NCBI RefSeq assembly: GCF_032714615.1
Contig: NZ_JAWDKA010000003.1
Coordinates: forward strand, 152,514-216,513
DNA from: Methanorbis furvi
Lineage (GTDB): Archaea; Halobacteriota; Methanomicrobia; Methanomicrobiales; Methanocorpusculaceae
Length of the DNA stretch: 64,000 nucleotides
Reading direction: 5' to 3'
The notes below the pieces were generated by a model. That model made no database searches. It had not been told where the DNA came from and saw nothing but the letters and a program-made list of their open reading frames with translations. Shown piece after piece: positions 9,122-17,557 of the stretch. The first letter of the stretch is position 1. Each line of letters starts with the position of its first letter. A program made the translations under genes and the position numbers.

Positions 9122-10912
9122 TCACATCTCAAACATCTCATCCGTGCTACCGTGCAGTACTCCTGCGTCCTGTTCAGGCACTTCGTCTCCTTTGGGATCG
9201 GCCTGAGTCGGAACGGATTTTGGTGCATTGGCGGCAACCCGATCGCGTTCGTTTGCAACTGCACGTGCCATGATGTCTTTTTCTGCGTCGGTGAGGGTTG
9301 CAAGAATTTCATGGGTCGGACCGATGCCGATGATTTTTCCGCCGCGCATGAACATACACCGGTCGCAGACGTCACGGACGAACTCCATGTCGTGCGAGAC
9401 GATGACGAATGTTTCGTCCATCTCTTCGCGTGCATGGATGATGGAGTGTTTGACGTCGACTTTGGTGATCGGGTCCATGGTTCCGGTGGGTTCGTCAAGG
9501 AGGATGATTCTTGGTTCGCGGATGAGGACCTGAGCAAGGGCTACACGGTGTTTTTCTCCTTCAGAGAGGCTTGAGGGGTAGCGGCCAAGCACGTCTTTTG
9601 CTTTCTTTTCGGTGAACCCTGCCATCTGAAGAGTGATCATTGCTTTGCGGGTGGCAAGCTCTTTAGGAAACTCAAGACCGATTGCATCGGTTAAATTATC
9701 GATGATGGTTCGGTGGGGATAGAGGTCATACTCCTGATGCAGGAGTCCGACGTACTGTTTTGCCCGGCCGCGGTAGAGGTAGCCGGGTTTGGTCATGTCG
9801 ATCCATTCATCACCGATTCTGATCTCAAGTTTTCCGTCGGTCGGCTCATACAATCCTGCGATCATTTTGGAGAGGGTGGTTTTTCCTCCGCCGGAGACAC
9901 CGATGATGCCGAATATTTCGCGTTCGTTTATTTCAAAGGAGATGTTGTCAACTGCTCGGATGACGCCTCGGTCAACGGCGATGAATCTTTTTGCGAGATG
10001 GTCGGCACGAACGATCGGGTTTCCGATCTCCTGATCGATGTACTGGAGGTCGTCTTTGTATCCTGCCATGAAGGCTTCGATGATTTCGTCAGCTGATCCG
10101 ACTTTGACGATTTTGCCGTCGTCAAGAAGGACGGCACGGTCGGCGACGTCTTCTAAGACCTGGGAGAAGTGGGAGGTGATGAGCATTCCCATGTTCTTTT
10201 CTTTGGCGACTTCTTTTAAGAGGTCGTGTACGATTTTGGCGGTTTTCGGGTCAAGGGTTCCGGTGGGTTCGTCGGCGAAGAGAAATATTGGTTCGCGGGC
10301 GAGCTGGCGTGCGAGGACGACACGCTGTTTTTCTCCGCCGGAGAGGTCGCGGGCGATGTGCATCATTCTGTGGCTGAGTCTGACTTCTTCGAGGAGGTCG
10401 GCTGCTCTGCCGATGGATTTTTCTGCCGGATAGTTGATGTCGTCGAGAGCCCGAAGGACGTTTTCGATGACACGGTCGTTGCCGTAGAGACCAAAGGTGC
10501 GCTGGAACATGATGGCGGTTTTTGCCATGATCTGCGTTTTGATTCCTTCGTTTTCCGGTGCCCAAAAGTCGATGTCTTTTTCTTTGAAGCGGCCGCCGCA
10601 GTCGCAGGCGGTGCCTGCGGCACTCGGCAGTTCTATTTTGCCGCATTTTTGACAGACTGCAACATGATAGATGATTGAGCCTGAGGTCGGGGGGTGGTCG
10701 ATGCCGCGAACGAGGTGGATGAGTACGGTTTTTCCGCATCCTGATCGTCCGATGACTCCAACAATTTCTCCTTCGGCGATCTCGAGGTTGATGTGGTCCA
10801 GAACACGTACCATCTCCGACGTATTGCAGGCCGGGGCATTATCGGAAGGATCGGCAGGATTTGCAGGAAAATCCATGCAGAGGTCCTTTATGGTGATAAA
10901 TGGTTTCGTCAT
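9122..10912 (-). CDS. atwA: Methyl-coenzyme M reductase activation component A2 (ATPase AtwA)
   Basis: 596 residues with two ABC-type ATPase domains and no membrane segment. Domain 1 has Walker A GRSGCGKTVL, an inserted cysteine pair region (CQKCGKI ... CDCGG) probably binding zinc, signature LSGGEKQRVVLARQLA and Walker B ... FADEPTGTLD. Domain 2 has Walker A GVSGGGKTTLS, signature LSEGEKHRVALAQ and LLDEPTGTMD. This is the classic layout of component A2, which supplies ATP for reductive activation of MCR. The start is supported by an AGAGGA site just upstream. It is the first gene of the eight-gene operon, preceded by 431 bases that contain a large inverted repeat. Confidence 0.93.
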   Translation of the reverse strand: MTKPFITIKDLCMDFPANPADPSDNAPACNTSEMVRVLDHINLEIAEGEIVGVIGRSGCGKTVLIHLVRGIDHPPTSGSIIYHVAVCQKCGKIELPSAAGTACDCGGRFKEKDIDFWAPENEGIKTQIMAKTAIMFQRTFGLYGNDRVIENVLRALDDINYPAEKSIGRAADLLEEVRLSHRMMHIARDLSGGEKQRVVLARQLAREPIFLFADEPTGTLDPKTAKIVHDLLKEVAKEKNMGMLITSHFSQVLEDVADRAVLLDDGKIVKVGSADEIIEAFMAGYKDDLQYIDQEIGNPIVRADHLAKRFIAVDRGVIRAVDNISFEINEREIFGIIGVSGGGKTTLSKMIAGLYEPTDGKLEIRIGDEWIDMTKPGYLYRGRAKQYVGLLHQEYDLYPHRTIIDNLTDAIGLEFPKELATRKAMITLQMAGFTEKKAKDVLGRYPSSLSEGEKHRVALAQVLIREPRIILLDEPTGTMDPITKVDVKHSIIHAREEMDETFVIVSHDMEFVRDVCDRCMFMRGGKIIGIGPTHEILATLTDAEKDIMARAVANERDRVAANAPKSVPTQADPKGDEVPEQDAGVLHGSTDEMFEM

Positions 10913-11035
10913 TCAAACATCCTCTATGATGATAATTGTATGTGCTCTGAGGTGTTATTAGTGTTTAGAAAAGTGCATTCAGGGAAATTCGGGTTCACGA
11001 TGTTACTTTTTTTGGGGTGTGGGATGCAATTTTAA

Positions 11036-11320
11036 AACGCGAATCGCATGCTCTTGACCAAACGCGAATCGCATGCTCTTGACCAAACGCGAATAGCACG
11101 AATCGCATGCCTGCGGCATGCCGCGAATAAAAAAATCGCCAATGGCGATTTTTAAAATAGGAGTTATTCGTGTTTCAAACAAAATCGTGAATGGTCTGCC
11201 TAAAATAAATAATATTTACGAAATTTTAAAAATCGCCATTGGCGATTTTTTATTCGCGGCATGCCGCAGGCATGCGATTCGTGCTATTCGCGTTTGGTCG
11301 AGAGCATGCGATTCGCGTTT
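11036..11320. repeat. Large near-perfect inverted repeat (about 97-bp arms, 65-base spacer)
   Basis: The left arm (about 11062-11157) and right arm (about 11223-11320) are reverse complements with one mismatch and one one-base indel. Smaller palindromes are nested inside: aaatcgcc-ggcgattt, gcggcatgccgc and cgcgaatcgcatgc units. The left arm is preceded by an extra copy of a 24-bp direct repeat (aacgcgaatcgcatgctctt...). The spacer (about 11158-11222) is AT-rich with no gene. It could form a long RNA hairpin or DNA cruciform, or be a small mobile element. The same 'cgcgaatcgcatgcctgcggc' wording recurs at 33357-33400. Confidence 0.85.
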
Positions 11321-11343
11321 TCGATGTCTATCTTGCCCCACAA

Positions 11344-12348
11344 TCAGGAAAACCATGAGTCCAGTGTCGCCTGTCCCTTCGTCGACCCGAGCCGCTCAAG
11401 TCCTGCCGCCACCCGCTCCTCAGAAAATCCGTGCTGTTCACAGAGAATCTCCACAACCCTCTCCCGCACCGGCGCCTTCTTTGCAATCGTATACTGCTTC
11501 TCAACCGGCGGCTCAAGAAAGTACCGAATCAACTCCTCCGGCTCAGCAGCATTCTCTGATTCCAAAATCCGTTCCGCAAACTTCCCTTCCTTCACCAGCT
11601 TCACCGCAGTCTTCGGACCAACACCCTTCACCCCACTATTATAATCAGTGCCGATCAAAAGAGCGGCTGCGATCAAATCCACCTGCGTCATCTCAAGACC
11701 GCCTAAAACCTGATCCAACAGCAGCTGCTCAGGATACACCGCCACCATTTTTCCATTCACGCGGCGCTTACCTGACACCGTCAGATTGCGCAAAAGCTTC
11801 GGCGCTCCAAACAGCAGTGAATCATAATCCTGCGACACCGCATACGTCACATCCCCCGCAGCCGCCATATACGCAGACTGCGCCTCCCCCTCCTCCGGCG
11901 CCTGCACCCAAGGAATCCCGAGAGCCGTCAAAAGCTCCTTTGACGACTCAAGAATAAACGCATCAACCTTCGACGACGCCATCGCATACTTGCGTGCCGA
12001 CTCCTCGTCCCCCTCTTTTACCGCGCGCTCCCATGACTCCTTCGCATTCTCCCGAATAACCCGCCGCTCCGCAAGCGTCGCCTCCTTAAACTTCGGCGGT
12101 TTCCCATCAAAAACATACACCGGCGTAATATTCTTCTCCACCAGATTTGCCGTCCGAAACAAAAGACCGCTCAAGTGAGACGTAATCCGTCCCTCCTCAT
12201 CCATCAGCGGCGTCCCGTCCGGCTGGCGGATTCCGCTCAAAAACTGATACAGCGCATTATATGCATCAATCGCCGCAATACCGCCCAGCCGGTCCCATGG
12301 GAGTACCTCCTTATAATCCGCAATCAGCGGGCGCAGCGCAACACCCAT
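11344..12348 (-). CDS. fen: Flap endonuclease 1
   Basis: 334 residues, typical for archaeal FEN-1, which removes 5' flaps during Okazaki fragment maturation and repair. The N-nuclease domain has [14 protein letters not shown] and [13 protein letters not shown]. The I-domain has [14 protein letters not shown] and the metal ligands of [11 protein letters not shown] helix-hairpin-helix element ([18 protein letters not shown]) binds DNA. The C-terminus QATLDSWF is a PCNA-interacting (PIP) box. A small membrane protein gene lies three bases upstream on the same strand and may share its transcript. Confidence 0.95.
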   Translation of the reverse strand: MGVALRPLIADYKEVLPWDRLGGIAAIDAYNALYQFLSGIRQPDGTPLMDEEGRITSHLSGLLFRTANLVEKNITPVYVFDGKPPKFKEATLAERRVIRENAKESWERAVKEGDEESARKYAMASSKVDAFILESSKELLTALGIPWVQAPEEGEAQSAYMAAAGDVTYAVSQDYDSLLFGAPKLLRNLTVSGKRRVNGKMVAVYPEQLLLDQVLGGLEMTQVDLIAAALLIGTDYNSGVKGVGPKTAVKLVKEGKFAERILESENAAEPEELIRYFLEPPVEKQYTIAKKAPVRERVVEILCEQHGFSEERVAAGLERLGSTKGQATLDSWFS

Positions 12349-12351
12349 GGT

Positions 12352-12669
12352 TTACCGGTACATTCTGCTCTTAATACTCTCGACCGCCTCGACAACCTTC
12401 TGCGACGTTGCATCCTGTTTCTGAATCAGCTGTCTTCCAAGATCCTCAAGATTGCCACGCATGATCCGCTCGCGAGCCGCGCTCTCCTCCTCAAGACGGC
12501 GGAGGCGTGCAAGAATCTGAAGAAGCAGTATACCAACGCATATGATTAAGAGTTCAATCCCAATCGCTACAATAGCGTCCTGCCAGAGTCTGATGAGCGC
12601 GGCAAGGCCGGAAACTGCCATCACTATTACCAGTAGGATCTCCGGCAAACACTCACGACGAACATTCAT
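12352..12669 (-). CDS. Small membrane protein with C-terminal coiled coil
   Basis: 105 residues, family not recognised. Two hydrophobic segments (about residues 10-28 and 33-52) are followed by a charged helical region rich in Arg, Glu and Gln (about 55-105) that is likely a coiled coil on the cytoplasmic side. It ends three bases before fen, so the two are probably co-transcribed, although no functional link is known. It is divergent from the presenilin-type gene with about 40 bases between starts. Confidence 0.65.
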   Translation of the reverse strand: MNVRRECLPEILLVIVMAVSGLAALIRLWQDAIVAIGIELLIICVGILLLQILARLRRLEEESAARERIMRGNLEDLGRQLIQKQDATSQKVVEAVESIKSRMYR

Positions 12670-12711
12670 AATTTAACTAAGGAGACCGCTAAAATATTAA
12701 GTTACCTATAC

Positions 12712-13632
12712 ATGAGCAAACTTTCCCCCTCTGCCCTGGTGCCGTATGCTGGTATGATCCTTCTGATGATCCTCACCGGCCTGCTGTCGCTCCTGCTGAT
12801 AAGCCCTGTTACCGAGGCAGGTCTTGGAGCATTCGAGGATCCCAACTCAATTGCAAATCCGTTTGTGTTCCTGTTTATCATGCTCGTGTTCACTGCGCTC
12901 CTGCTTTTGTTGATCAAATGGAAAGCGCAGAGCATCATCAGTGCAATTATCGGCATCTGTTTAGCCCTTGTTATATATTATGTCGTCTCTTCTCTGCTGT
13001 TCAGCTATGCCCCAACCCTTCCGGCGCTGCCGATTGCAGCAGTTGCTGCGATTGTGGTGATCCTTCTTTTGTGGTACCGGCCTGAGTGGTATGTGATTAA
13101 TATTGCAGGGATTTTGATCTCAGCAGGGTGTGCTGCGATTTTTGGTATCTCGCTTTCTATCATTCCGGTGATTATTCTGCTGATTCTTCTGCTGGTGTAT
13201 GATGCGATCTCGGTGCACCGGACAAAGCATATGCTCACGCTCGCGGATGGTGTGCTTCGTCAAAAGATGCCGATTATGTTTATTGTTCCCAAGTCACGCA
13301 GTTACTCGTACCGCAGTTCGGGATTTTCGATTCATGATAAGAAGGAGGATCGCGGCGCTTATATGATCGGTATGGGGGATATGATCATGCCGTCGATTCT
13401 TGTTGTTTCTGCACAGGTGTATGCAGGCGGCGCAGGTGTCCTTTCCTTTGCAGGTATTGCCCTTCCGGCGCTTGGTGCTCTTATCGGCGGAGTTCTTGGT
13501 CTGTGTTTCCTTCTGATTCCGGTCAATACCGGAAAACCGCAGCCCGGTCTCCCCTATATCAATGCAGGTGCAATCGTTGGGTTTTTGATCTGTTGTGCGA
13601 TTGCGGGTTCCTGGGCATGGATAGGGTTCTGA
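12712..13632 (+). CDS. Presenilin/signal peptide peptidase-type intramembrane aspartyl protease
   Basis: 306 residues with about nine hydrophobic segments. The three motifs of family A22 proteases are present: YD (LLLVYDAISVH, Asp164), GxGD (IGMGDMIMP, Asp223) and PAL (LPALGAL, about 252-254). The two aspartates form the catalytic pair that cuts substrates within the membrane. Close relatives occur in Methanomicrobiales; the Methanoculleus marisnigri homologue was the structural model for presenilin. The loop between YD and GxGD is hydrophilic (SRSYSYRSSGFS). Substrates are unknown. Confidence 0.9.
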   Translation: MSKLSPSALVPYAGMILLMILTGLLSLLLISPVTEAGLGAFEDPNSIANPFVFLFIMLVFTALLLLLIKWKAQSIISAIIGICLALVIYYVVSSLLFSYAPTLPALPIAAVAAIVVILLLWYRPEWYVINIAGILISAGCAAIFGISLSIIPVIILLILLLVYDAISVHRTKHMLTLADGVLRQKMPIMFIVPKSRSYSYRSSGFSIHDKKEDRGAYMIGMGDMIMPSILVVSAQVYAGGAGVLSFAGIALPALGALIGGVLGLCFLLIPVNTGKPQPGLPYINAGAIVGFLICCAIAGSWAWIGF

Positions 13633-13640
13633 GTTTTTTT

Positions 13641-13760
13641 GTGTCGCCCACGGAAAATCGGAGTACACGGAAATTTCACGGATAAAGATCACGGATCAGA
13701 CGTGAACATCACGGAATCCAAAAATAATTTTGTGTCTGTGATGTTTTTTTTCTGCAAGGT
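13641..13760. repeat. Dispersed palindromic element, partial copy 1
   Basis: Begins with 'cgcccacggaaaatcgga' and contains 'gatcacggatcagacgtg' and 'aacatcacggaatcc', then a short return arm 'gtctgtgatgtttt'. The right half is degenerate. Belongs to the family listed at 14842, 18065, 25040, 28102, 34711, 41305 and 44738. Confidence 0.7.
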
Positions 13761-13824
13761 GGTGAGCACGATGAAACGGTGTTCGCTCGCGAACGATTCA
13801 GGATTCATCATCATCCAAATAACA

Positions 13825-13836
13825 ATGTATATATGC
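13825..13836 (+). promoter_or_regulatory. TATA box of tRNA-Gly(GCC)
   Basis: The sequence 'tgtatatatgc' is centred about 35 bases before the tRNA 5' end, the usual distance for an archaeal promoter with a short leader. Confidence 0.55.
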
Positions 13837-13865
13837 AAATTCTGCTAATCTTATTAGGCACACAC

Positions 13866-13937
13866 GCATCGATAGTGTAGTGGTTATCACTAGGCGTTGC
13901 CAACGCCTAAACTCGGGTTCGAGTCCCGGTCGATGCA
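13866..13937 (+). tRNA. tRNA-Gly (anticodon GCC)
   Basis: Complete cloverleaf of 72 nt. Acceptor stem gcatcga/tcgatgc, D arm with tagtgtagtggttatcacta, anticodon stem aggcg/cgcct around TTGCCAA, T loop TTCGAGT, discriminator A. CCA is not encoded. Confidence 0.95.
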
Positions 13938-14000
13938 CTTCTTTTTGTTTTGAGTTTTGTACTGTTTGTGATTTACTGTAGGAGCGCTTTTTTTTCTTGG

Positions 14001-14067
14001 CCTCGTTTGGAGTAAACACGTATCGCATGCCTTCGACCTGGGAATTGTGGTTGCTCCAAACGAGGTC
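14001..14067. repeat. Inverted repeat in the spacer after tRNA-Gly
   Basis: Arms 'cctcgtttggag' (about 14001) and 'ctccaaacgagg' (about 14055) pair perfectly and enclose 'cgtatcgcatgccttcgac', wording shared with the dispersed elements. A nearby phrase 'aagtaaaaccacatacaaa' (14117) also occurs at 39062. Probably remnants of mobile DNA. Nothing else is recognised between 13938 and 14226. Confidence 0.55.
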
Positions 14068-14226
14068 AAGAACAAATAAATTCCAAATAATGGTGCTCGT
14101 CACCTCGTAAGTCCCATACCAAGTAAAACCACATACAAAAACTCATAACAATGAAATTCCACTACAAATTTTTAGAGCAATACCTTAGCCAGTATCTTTA
14201 CGGCAGCACAGCAAACATATACGCAT

Positions 14227-14784
14227 ATGAATGACCAGGCAGTCTTTGCCGACTTCACCAGAATAGGAAAACGTCTCTTCACCGAACATCTCGTAGGCGG
14301 CAACTTCGGAAACATGAGTGCCAGAACGGATGACGGCTACTTCATCACCCGCACCGGCTCATACCTTGATGCAGACCCTGCCCAGATTGTTCTCATGCCG
14401 CTCAACGGCAGAGTGACGCCCGGGGCTTCCAGCGAGTGGCGGGTGCACACCGCAATCTACAATGCAGCAGGCACCCATGCGGCAATCGTTCACGCTCATC
14501 CTGCCCACGCGGTTGCCTTGTCACTTCTCGTCGAGGATGAGATTTTCACTATCGACAGCGAAGGAAAAATGCTTGCCCCCACAATCGCCGTGGTTGACGG
14601 GGCTCCTGGTACTCAGGAGCTTGCCGATGCGATCGCAGGCGCTCTGAAAAGTTCCAACATTGTCATCGCACGGGGACACGGAACTTTTGCTGCAGGAAAA
14701 GATCTTGATCAGGCATATCTTTTCACCTCACTCGCTGAGCACTGCTGCAAAATTTTGCATTACACCAAACTCTACCAAAAATAA
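14227..14784 (+). CDS. Class II aldolase/adducin family protein (fuculose-1-phosphate aldolase-like)
   Basis: 185 residues, a single class II aldolase domain. Zinc-ligand motifs are visible: VHAHPAHAVALS (about 81-92) and the later histidine of ARGHGTFAAG (about 149-158). The N-terminal GGNFGNMSAR is the phosphate-binding loop, and S68-E69 of ASSEWRVH fits the catalytic glutamate region. Related methanogen enzymes cleave fuculose-1-phosphate-type sugars to lactaldehyde, proposed as a source of lactate for coenzyme F420. The exact substrate here is not determinable. It stands alone between repeat-bearing spacers. Confidence 0.85.
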   Translation: MNDQAVFADFTRIGKRLFTEHLVGGNFGNMSARTDDGYFITRTGSYLDADPAQIVLMPLNGRVTPGASSEWRVHTAIYNAAGTHAAIVHAHPAHAVALSLLVEDEIFTIDSEGKMLAPTIAVVDGAPGTQELADAIAGALKSSNIVIARGHGTFAAGKDLDQAYLFTSLAEHCCKILHYTKLYQK

Positions 14785-14841
14785 AACAGGTTTTGCCCAT
14801 AAATTCATTTATCGGTAAACACTGTTTGGAATTGATTAACT

Positions 14842-15046
14842 CCGCCCACGGAAAAACGGAACACACGGAAATCTCACAGAAAAACATCACGGAGCAGACG
14901 AGAACATCACGGAAATGAATTTTTTTCGGATTCAGTGATGTTCACGTCTGCTCCGTGATGTTTTTATTTCTGTGTTTTCCGTTTTTCCCGCGTAGCGATA
15001 AGCAGGCCGCAGGCATGCGTCCCGTGGGAGGCAGGAGTTAATGGGC
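14842..15046. repeat. Dispersed palindromic element, copy 2
   Basis: Starts 'ctccgcccacggaaaaacgg', has the core arm 'catcacggagcagacgagaa' and its return arm 'gttcacgtctgctccgtgat', then 'ccgtttttcccgcgtagcga' and ends 'cgtgggaggcaggagttaa'. It lies between two convergent genes. Confidence 0.85.
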
Positions 15047-15074
15047 AACACCAATAAAACAAAAAAAATATTTT

Positions 15075-15410
15075 TTACAGAAGTGAATCGATGCACTCAC
15101 TGATTCGCGGAACTGATACAGCACCAACCGGAACAAGTTTTCCATTCACCAGAATGATCGGCAGCGGAGGGTGCTCAACGCGGACCAGCTCTTTGATGCG
15201 GTTCGGGATTTCCTTGTCAAGCGCAACAAGCTCAACCGACACCGTGTCACCGTACTTCTCCTTCAGTGCATCAGCAAGGGCAGGGAATGCATACGACAGC
15301 TTCTCCTTCTGAAAGCATGTCTCAAGACCGCAGGAGCGCTCCGTATCGCAGGGAAACGGACCGCAGGGGCGATAGGTGTATCCGACAACCTCAACGGTAA
15401 TCAAAGTCAT
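15075..15410 (-). CDS. Small thioredoxin-fold-like protein with CGPFPC motif
   Basis: 111 residues. An N-terminal beta strand (ITVEVVGYTY) is followed by a cysteine pair in RPCGPFPCDTERSCGLETC and by a C-terminal part with the cis-proline-like sequence HPPLPIILVNGKLVPVG. This order matches thioredoxin/glutaredoxin folds, although the CxxxxC spacing is not the classic CxxC. It is 68 bases downstream of a thioredoxin gene on the same strand, which fits a thiol-redox role. Specific function unknown. Confidence 0.6.
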   Translation of the reverse strand: MTLITVEVVGYTYRPCGPFPCDTERSCGLETCFQKEKLSYAFPALADALKEKYGDTVSVELVALDKEIPNRIKELVRVEHPPLPIILVNGKLVPVGAVSVPRISECIDSLL

Positions 15411-15478
15411 GAGAACATATTAGTGTTTCTTGAAAAAATGGTTTCCTGAAATGTTTCAAAAAAATATAGGAAAATATA

Positions 15479-15748
15479 TCAGAGCAGCGGCTTTAACAGC
15501 GACTCAAGGCGGGCAGCATCAGTGACGCCCTCAAGACGGTGAACCATCTTGCCGTCCTTTTCGATGACAAGGGTCGGAACAACACTGATCTGGTATTTGT
15601 TTGCGAGATCCGGATACTGATCCACATCCACCTTTTTCACATCAACCTTGTCGCCCATCTTTGCTGCAATATCCTCAATGATAGGACCCTGAATTCTGCA
15701 GGGACCGCACCAGGTTGCAAAAAAGTCGTATAATACAGGTTTTGTCAT
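15479..15748 (-). CDS. trxA: Thioredoxin
   Basis: A small thioredoxin of about 89 residues. The active site is ATWCGPCR (about residues 11-18) and the cis-Pro loop is VVPTLVIEKDG. The frame is open to an ATG at 15769, but a TATA element overlaps that ATG and would place transcription start near 15748. The shorter start MTKPVLYDFF is therefore preferred, probably as a leaderless mRNA. It would reduce protein disulfides, with either thioredoxin reductase or F420-linked reductants as donor. Confidence 0.9.
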   Translation of the reverse strand: MTKPVLYDFFATWCGPCRIQGPIIEDIAAKMGDKVDVKKVDVDQYPDLANKYQISVVPTLVIEKDGKMVHRLEGVTDAARLESLLKPLL

Positions 15749-15769
15749 ACTACTTCGTAGGACAAGCAT

Positions 15770-15779
15770 CTTAATATAA
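15770..15779 (-). promoter_or_regulatory. TATA box of the thioredoxin gene
   Basis: On the minus strand the sequence reads 'aattatatta', centred about 26 bases before the ATG at 15748. This is the spacing expected for leaderless archaeal transcripts and it decides the start of the gene. Confidence 0.5.
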
Positions 15780-15860
15780 TTTCTCTTTGGGGAAGCATGA
15801 GCAGCTCCTCATCAAAAAACCAAAGAAAAAAAAGTTAGCGGATTTTTGTATAGAAAAAAA

Positions 15861-16724
15861 TTATTCGGATTTGTATAATGCCCTAATCACATCACGGTCA
15901 AACAACATGCCTGAAAGCCGCATATCATTATCAATGATAGGCATCTGATCCACGCGGCCGCGTTTCATCTTCAGTGCACAGTCGCTGATCTCCGCATTAT
16001 TTGGAACAGAGATGACCTTCGTCACCATCACGTCCTTTACCGGACGGTTGGGGAGCTCCACTTTGGAAACACCGTACGAAATCGTATGATTGTCGCGGAT
16101 ACTCTCCCAGGTCCACTCATCATCATCAGTTCCTGTGGAGAAGTCGCTCGTCTGCACATCATCCTCAATTCTGGAACAGCGGATAAGATCGCGCTCTGAG
16201 ATGATACCGGTCAGCTTGTTCTCAGAGTTCAGAATCGGCATTGCATCAACTTTTGCAAGCTCCATGATTCTTCCAACAACCGGCAGCGGGGTCTCTTCCC
16301 AGATTGCAAACGTCTCACTGCTGACAAAATTCTCCCGAATTTCGCGCTTGTCGTTCAGTTTTGCAACTGCACTCACGAGGTCAGAAACGCTCAGCAGACC
16401 GACCAGGCGGTTGCCGTCAACCACCGGAAGACGACGGATATTTAAATCGGTCATGATCTGGGCTGCCTCAGCAAGCGTAGCTTCGGGTCGGATGGTCAGA
16501 GGCTGTGAACTCATCAGAAGTGCCACCTGGGTCTCCTCCGCATTATGGAGAATATCCTTTCTGGTAACAATTCCAAGAAGCTGATCCCCTTTCACAACAG
16601 GCACGCCGGAAATACCGGTACGTTTCAGAATGCGCAGAACATCATCACGGCTCGATGGAATCTCCACTGTCACGACGTCCTTGGTCATATAGTCTTTCGC
16701 TAGCATTTCTTCAGTTGTCATCAT
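15861..16724 (-). CDS. Four-CBS-domain protein
   Basis: 287 residues made of four CBS motifs in two Bateman pairs: about 8-62 (YMTKDVVTVEIPSSRDDVL), 70-125 (MSSQPLTIRPEATLAEAA), 135-195 and 230-285 (DVMVTKVISVPNNAEISDC). Each ends in a (G)I(V/L)(T/S)xxDL-type motif. CBS pairs usually sense adenine nucleotides or SAM. With no attached enzyme, the target is unknown. The start is supported by a strong GGAGGTG site. The gene is isolated, with a 320-base spacer upstream. Confidence 0.88.
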   Translation of the reverse strand: MMTTEEMLAKDYMTKDVVTVEIPSSRDDVLRILKRTGISGVPVVKGDQLLGIVTRKDILHNAEETQVALLMSSQPLTIRPEATLAEAAQIMTDLNIRRLPVVDGNRLVGLLSVSDLVSAVAKLNDKREIRENFVSSETFAIWEETPLPVVGRIMELAKVDAMPILNSENKLTGIISERDLIRCSRIEDDVQTSDFSTGTDDDEWTWESIRDNHTISYGVSKVELPNRPVKDVMVTKVISVPNNAEISDCALKMKRGRVDQMPIIDNDMRLSGMLFDRDVIRALYKSE

Positions 16725-17045
16725 ACACCTCCCTGTCTTTTAGGAAAATATTCATCTGTGCTATTGGCAGTACACTTCCCCGGTGGAAAAGTTAGAATTA
16801 CGTTAGGGCTATTCATGTAAAAACCGTTCTATCCGGCATAACCAATGAAGCAGTACGAAAAAAGAGTATGCTCTCCCTATTCAGGTCAGCATTGACAAAA
16901 ACACGCCCTATCAGCTATCCGTATCCGGATCTTTGGGACGGTGAGCAAAACAGCTGCGCGCAGAAGAAAATCTCTGAAAAACTTCTGCTTATCTCTGAAA
17001 ATTTTAGATGAAGTGATCGGTTCGGTAAAAAAATAATGTGCAGAT
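16725..17045. other. Gene-free spacer
   Basis: About 320 bases between the CBS protein start and the end of the next stress protein gene. It holds the CBS gene's ribosome binding site (16729-16735) and presumably its promoter. I see no ORF with coding character, no tRNA and no copy of the dispersed palindrome. A small RNA cannot be excluded. Confidence 0.5.
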
Positions 17046-17474
17046 TCAGGTCCGCACGATCATGACATTGGTCTTGCCGTAGTTGACCACATAGGTGGAG
17101 ACGCTGCCGAGCAGCAGGCGGTCAAGTTTGGATTTGCCAAGGGATCCGATGATGATTAAGTCAGCACCGATTTTTTCTGCTGTGTCAAGGATTGTGTCGC
17201 CCGCGTGCCCAGCTTCAATATGTGGTTCGACGGTGATGCTCTTTTTCTTTGCGTCCTCAACCAGCTCGGCAATAACTTCATGACCTTCCTTTTCGAATCT
17301 CTCGTAAATCAGTTCCCATGTGGTGTCAACCGGGGCGGGGCTGACAATTCCGGATTCAATTACATAGATGACGTGAAGCTCTGCTTTATTCTGCTTTGCG
17401 ATATCGATTCCCCGCGAAAATGCACGGCGGCTGATGTCAGATCCGTCAATTGCTACAAGTATTTTTGAAAACAT
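17046..17474 (-). CDS. Universal stress protein (UspA family), paralogue 1
   Basis: 142 residues. It begins MFSKILVAIDGSDISRRAF, the Usp start with the Asp that contacts adenine. The ATP-binding signature G-2x-G-9x-G(S/T) is present in IIGSLGKSKLDRLLLGSVS, so it is probably an ATP-binding type. It shares its N- and C-terminal motifs with the next upstream gene, so the pair arose by duplication. Confidence 0.9.
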   Translation of the reverse strand: MFSKILVAIDGSDISRRAFSRGIDIAKQNKAELHVIYVIESGIVSPAPVDTTWELIYERFEKEGHEVIAELVEDAKKKSITVEPHIEAGHAGDTILDTAEKIGADLIIIGSLGKSKLDRLLLGSVSTYVVNYGKTNVMIVRT

Positions 17475-17557
17475 GACTTGAATTCCTCCTGTTTGTCGTT
17501 ATGTTACATATCAGCTTCAAACTTAAAAAGAGTTTGGAGCCGGCAGAACGCTTTTTG

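Noticed and set aside
11118..11957. Plus-strand frame of 279 codons across the inverted repeat and fen
   Set aside because: Mostly antisense to FEN-1, which has all family motifs. The Pro/Ser-rich translation has no family character.
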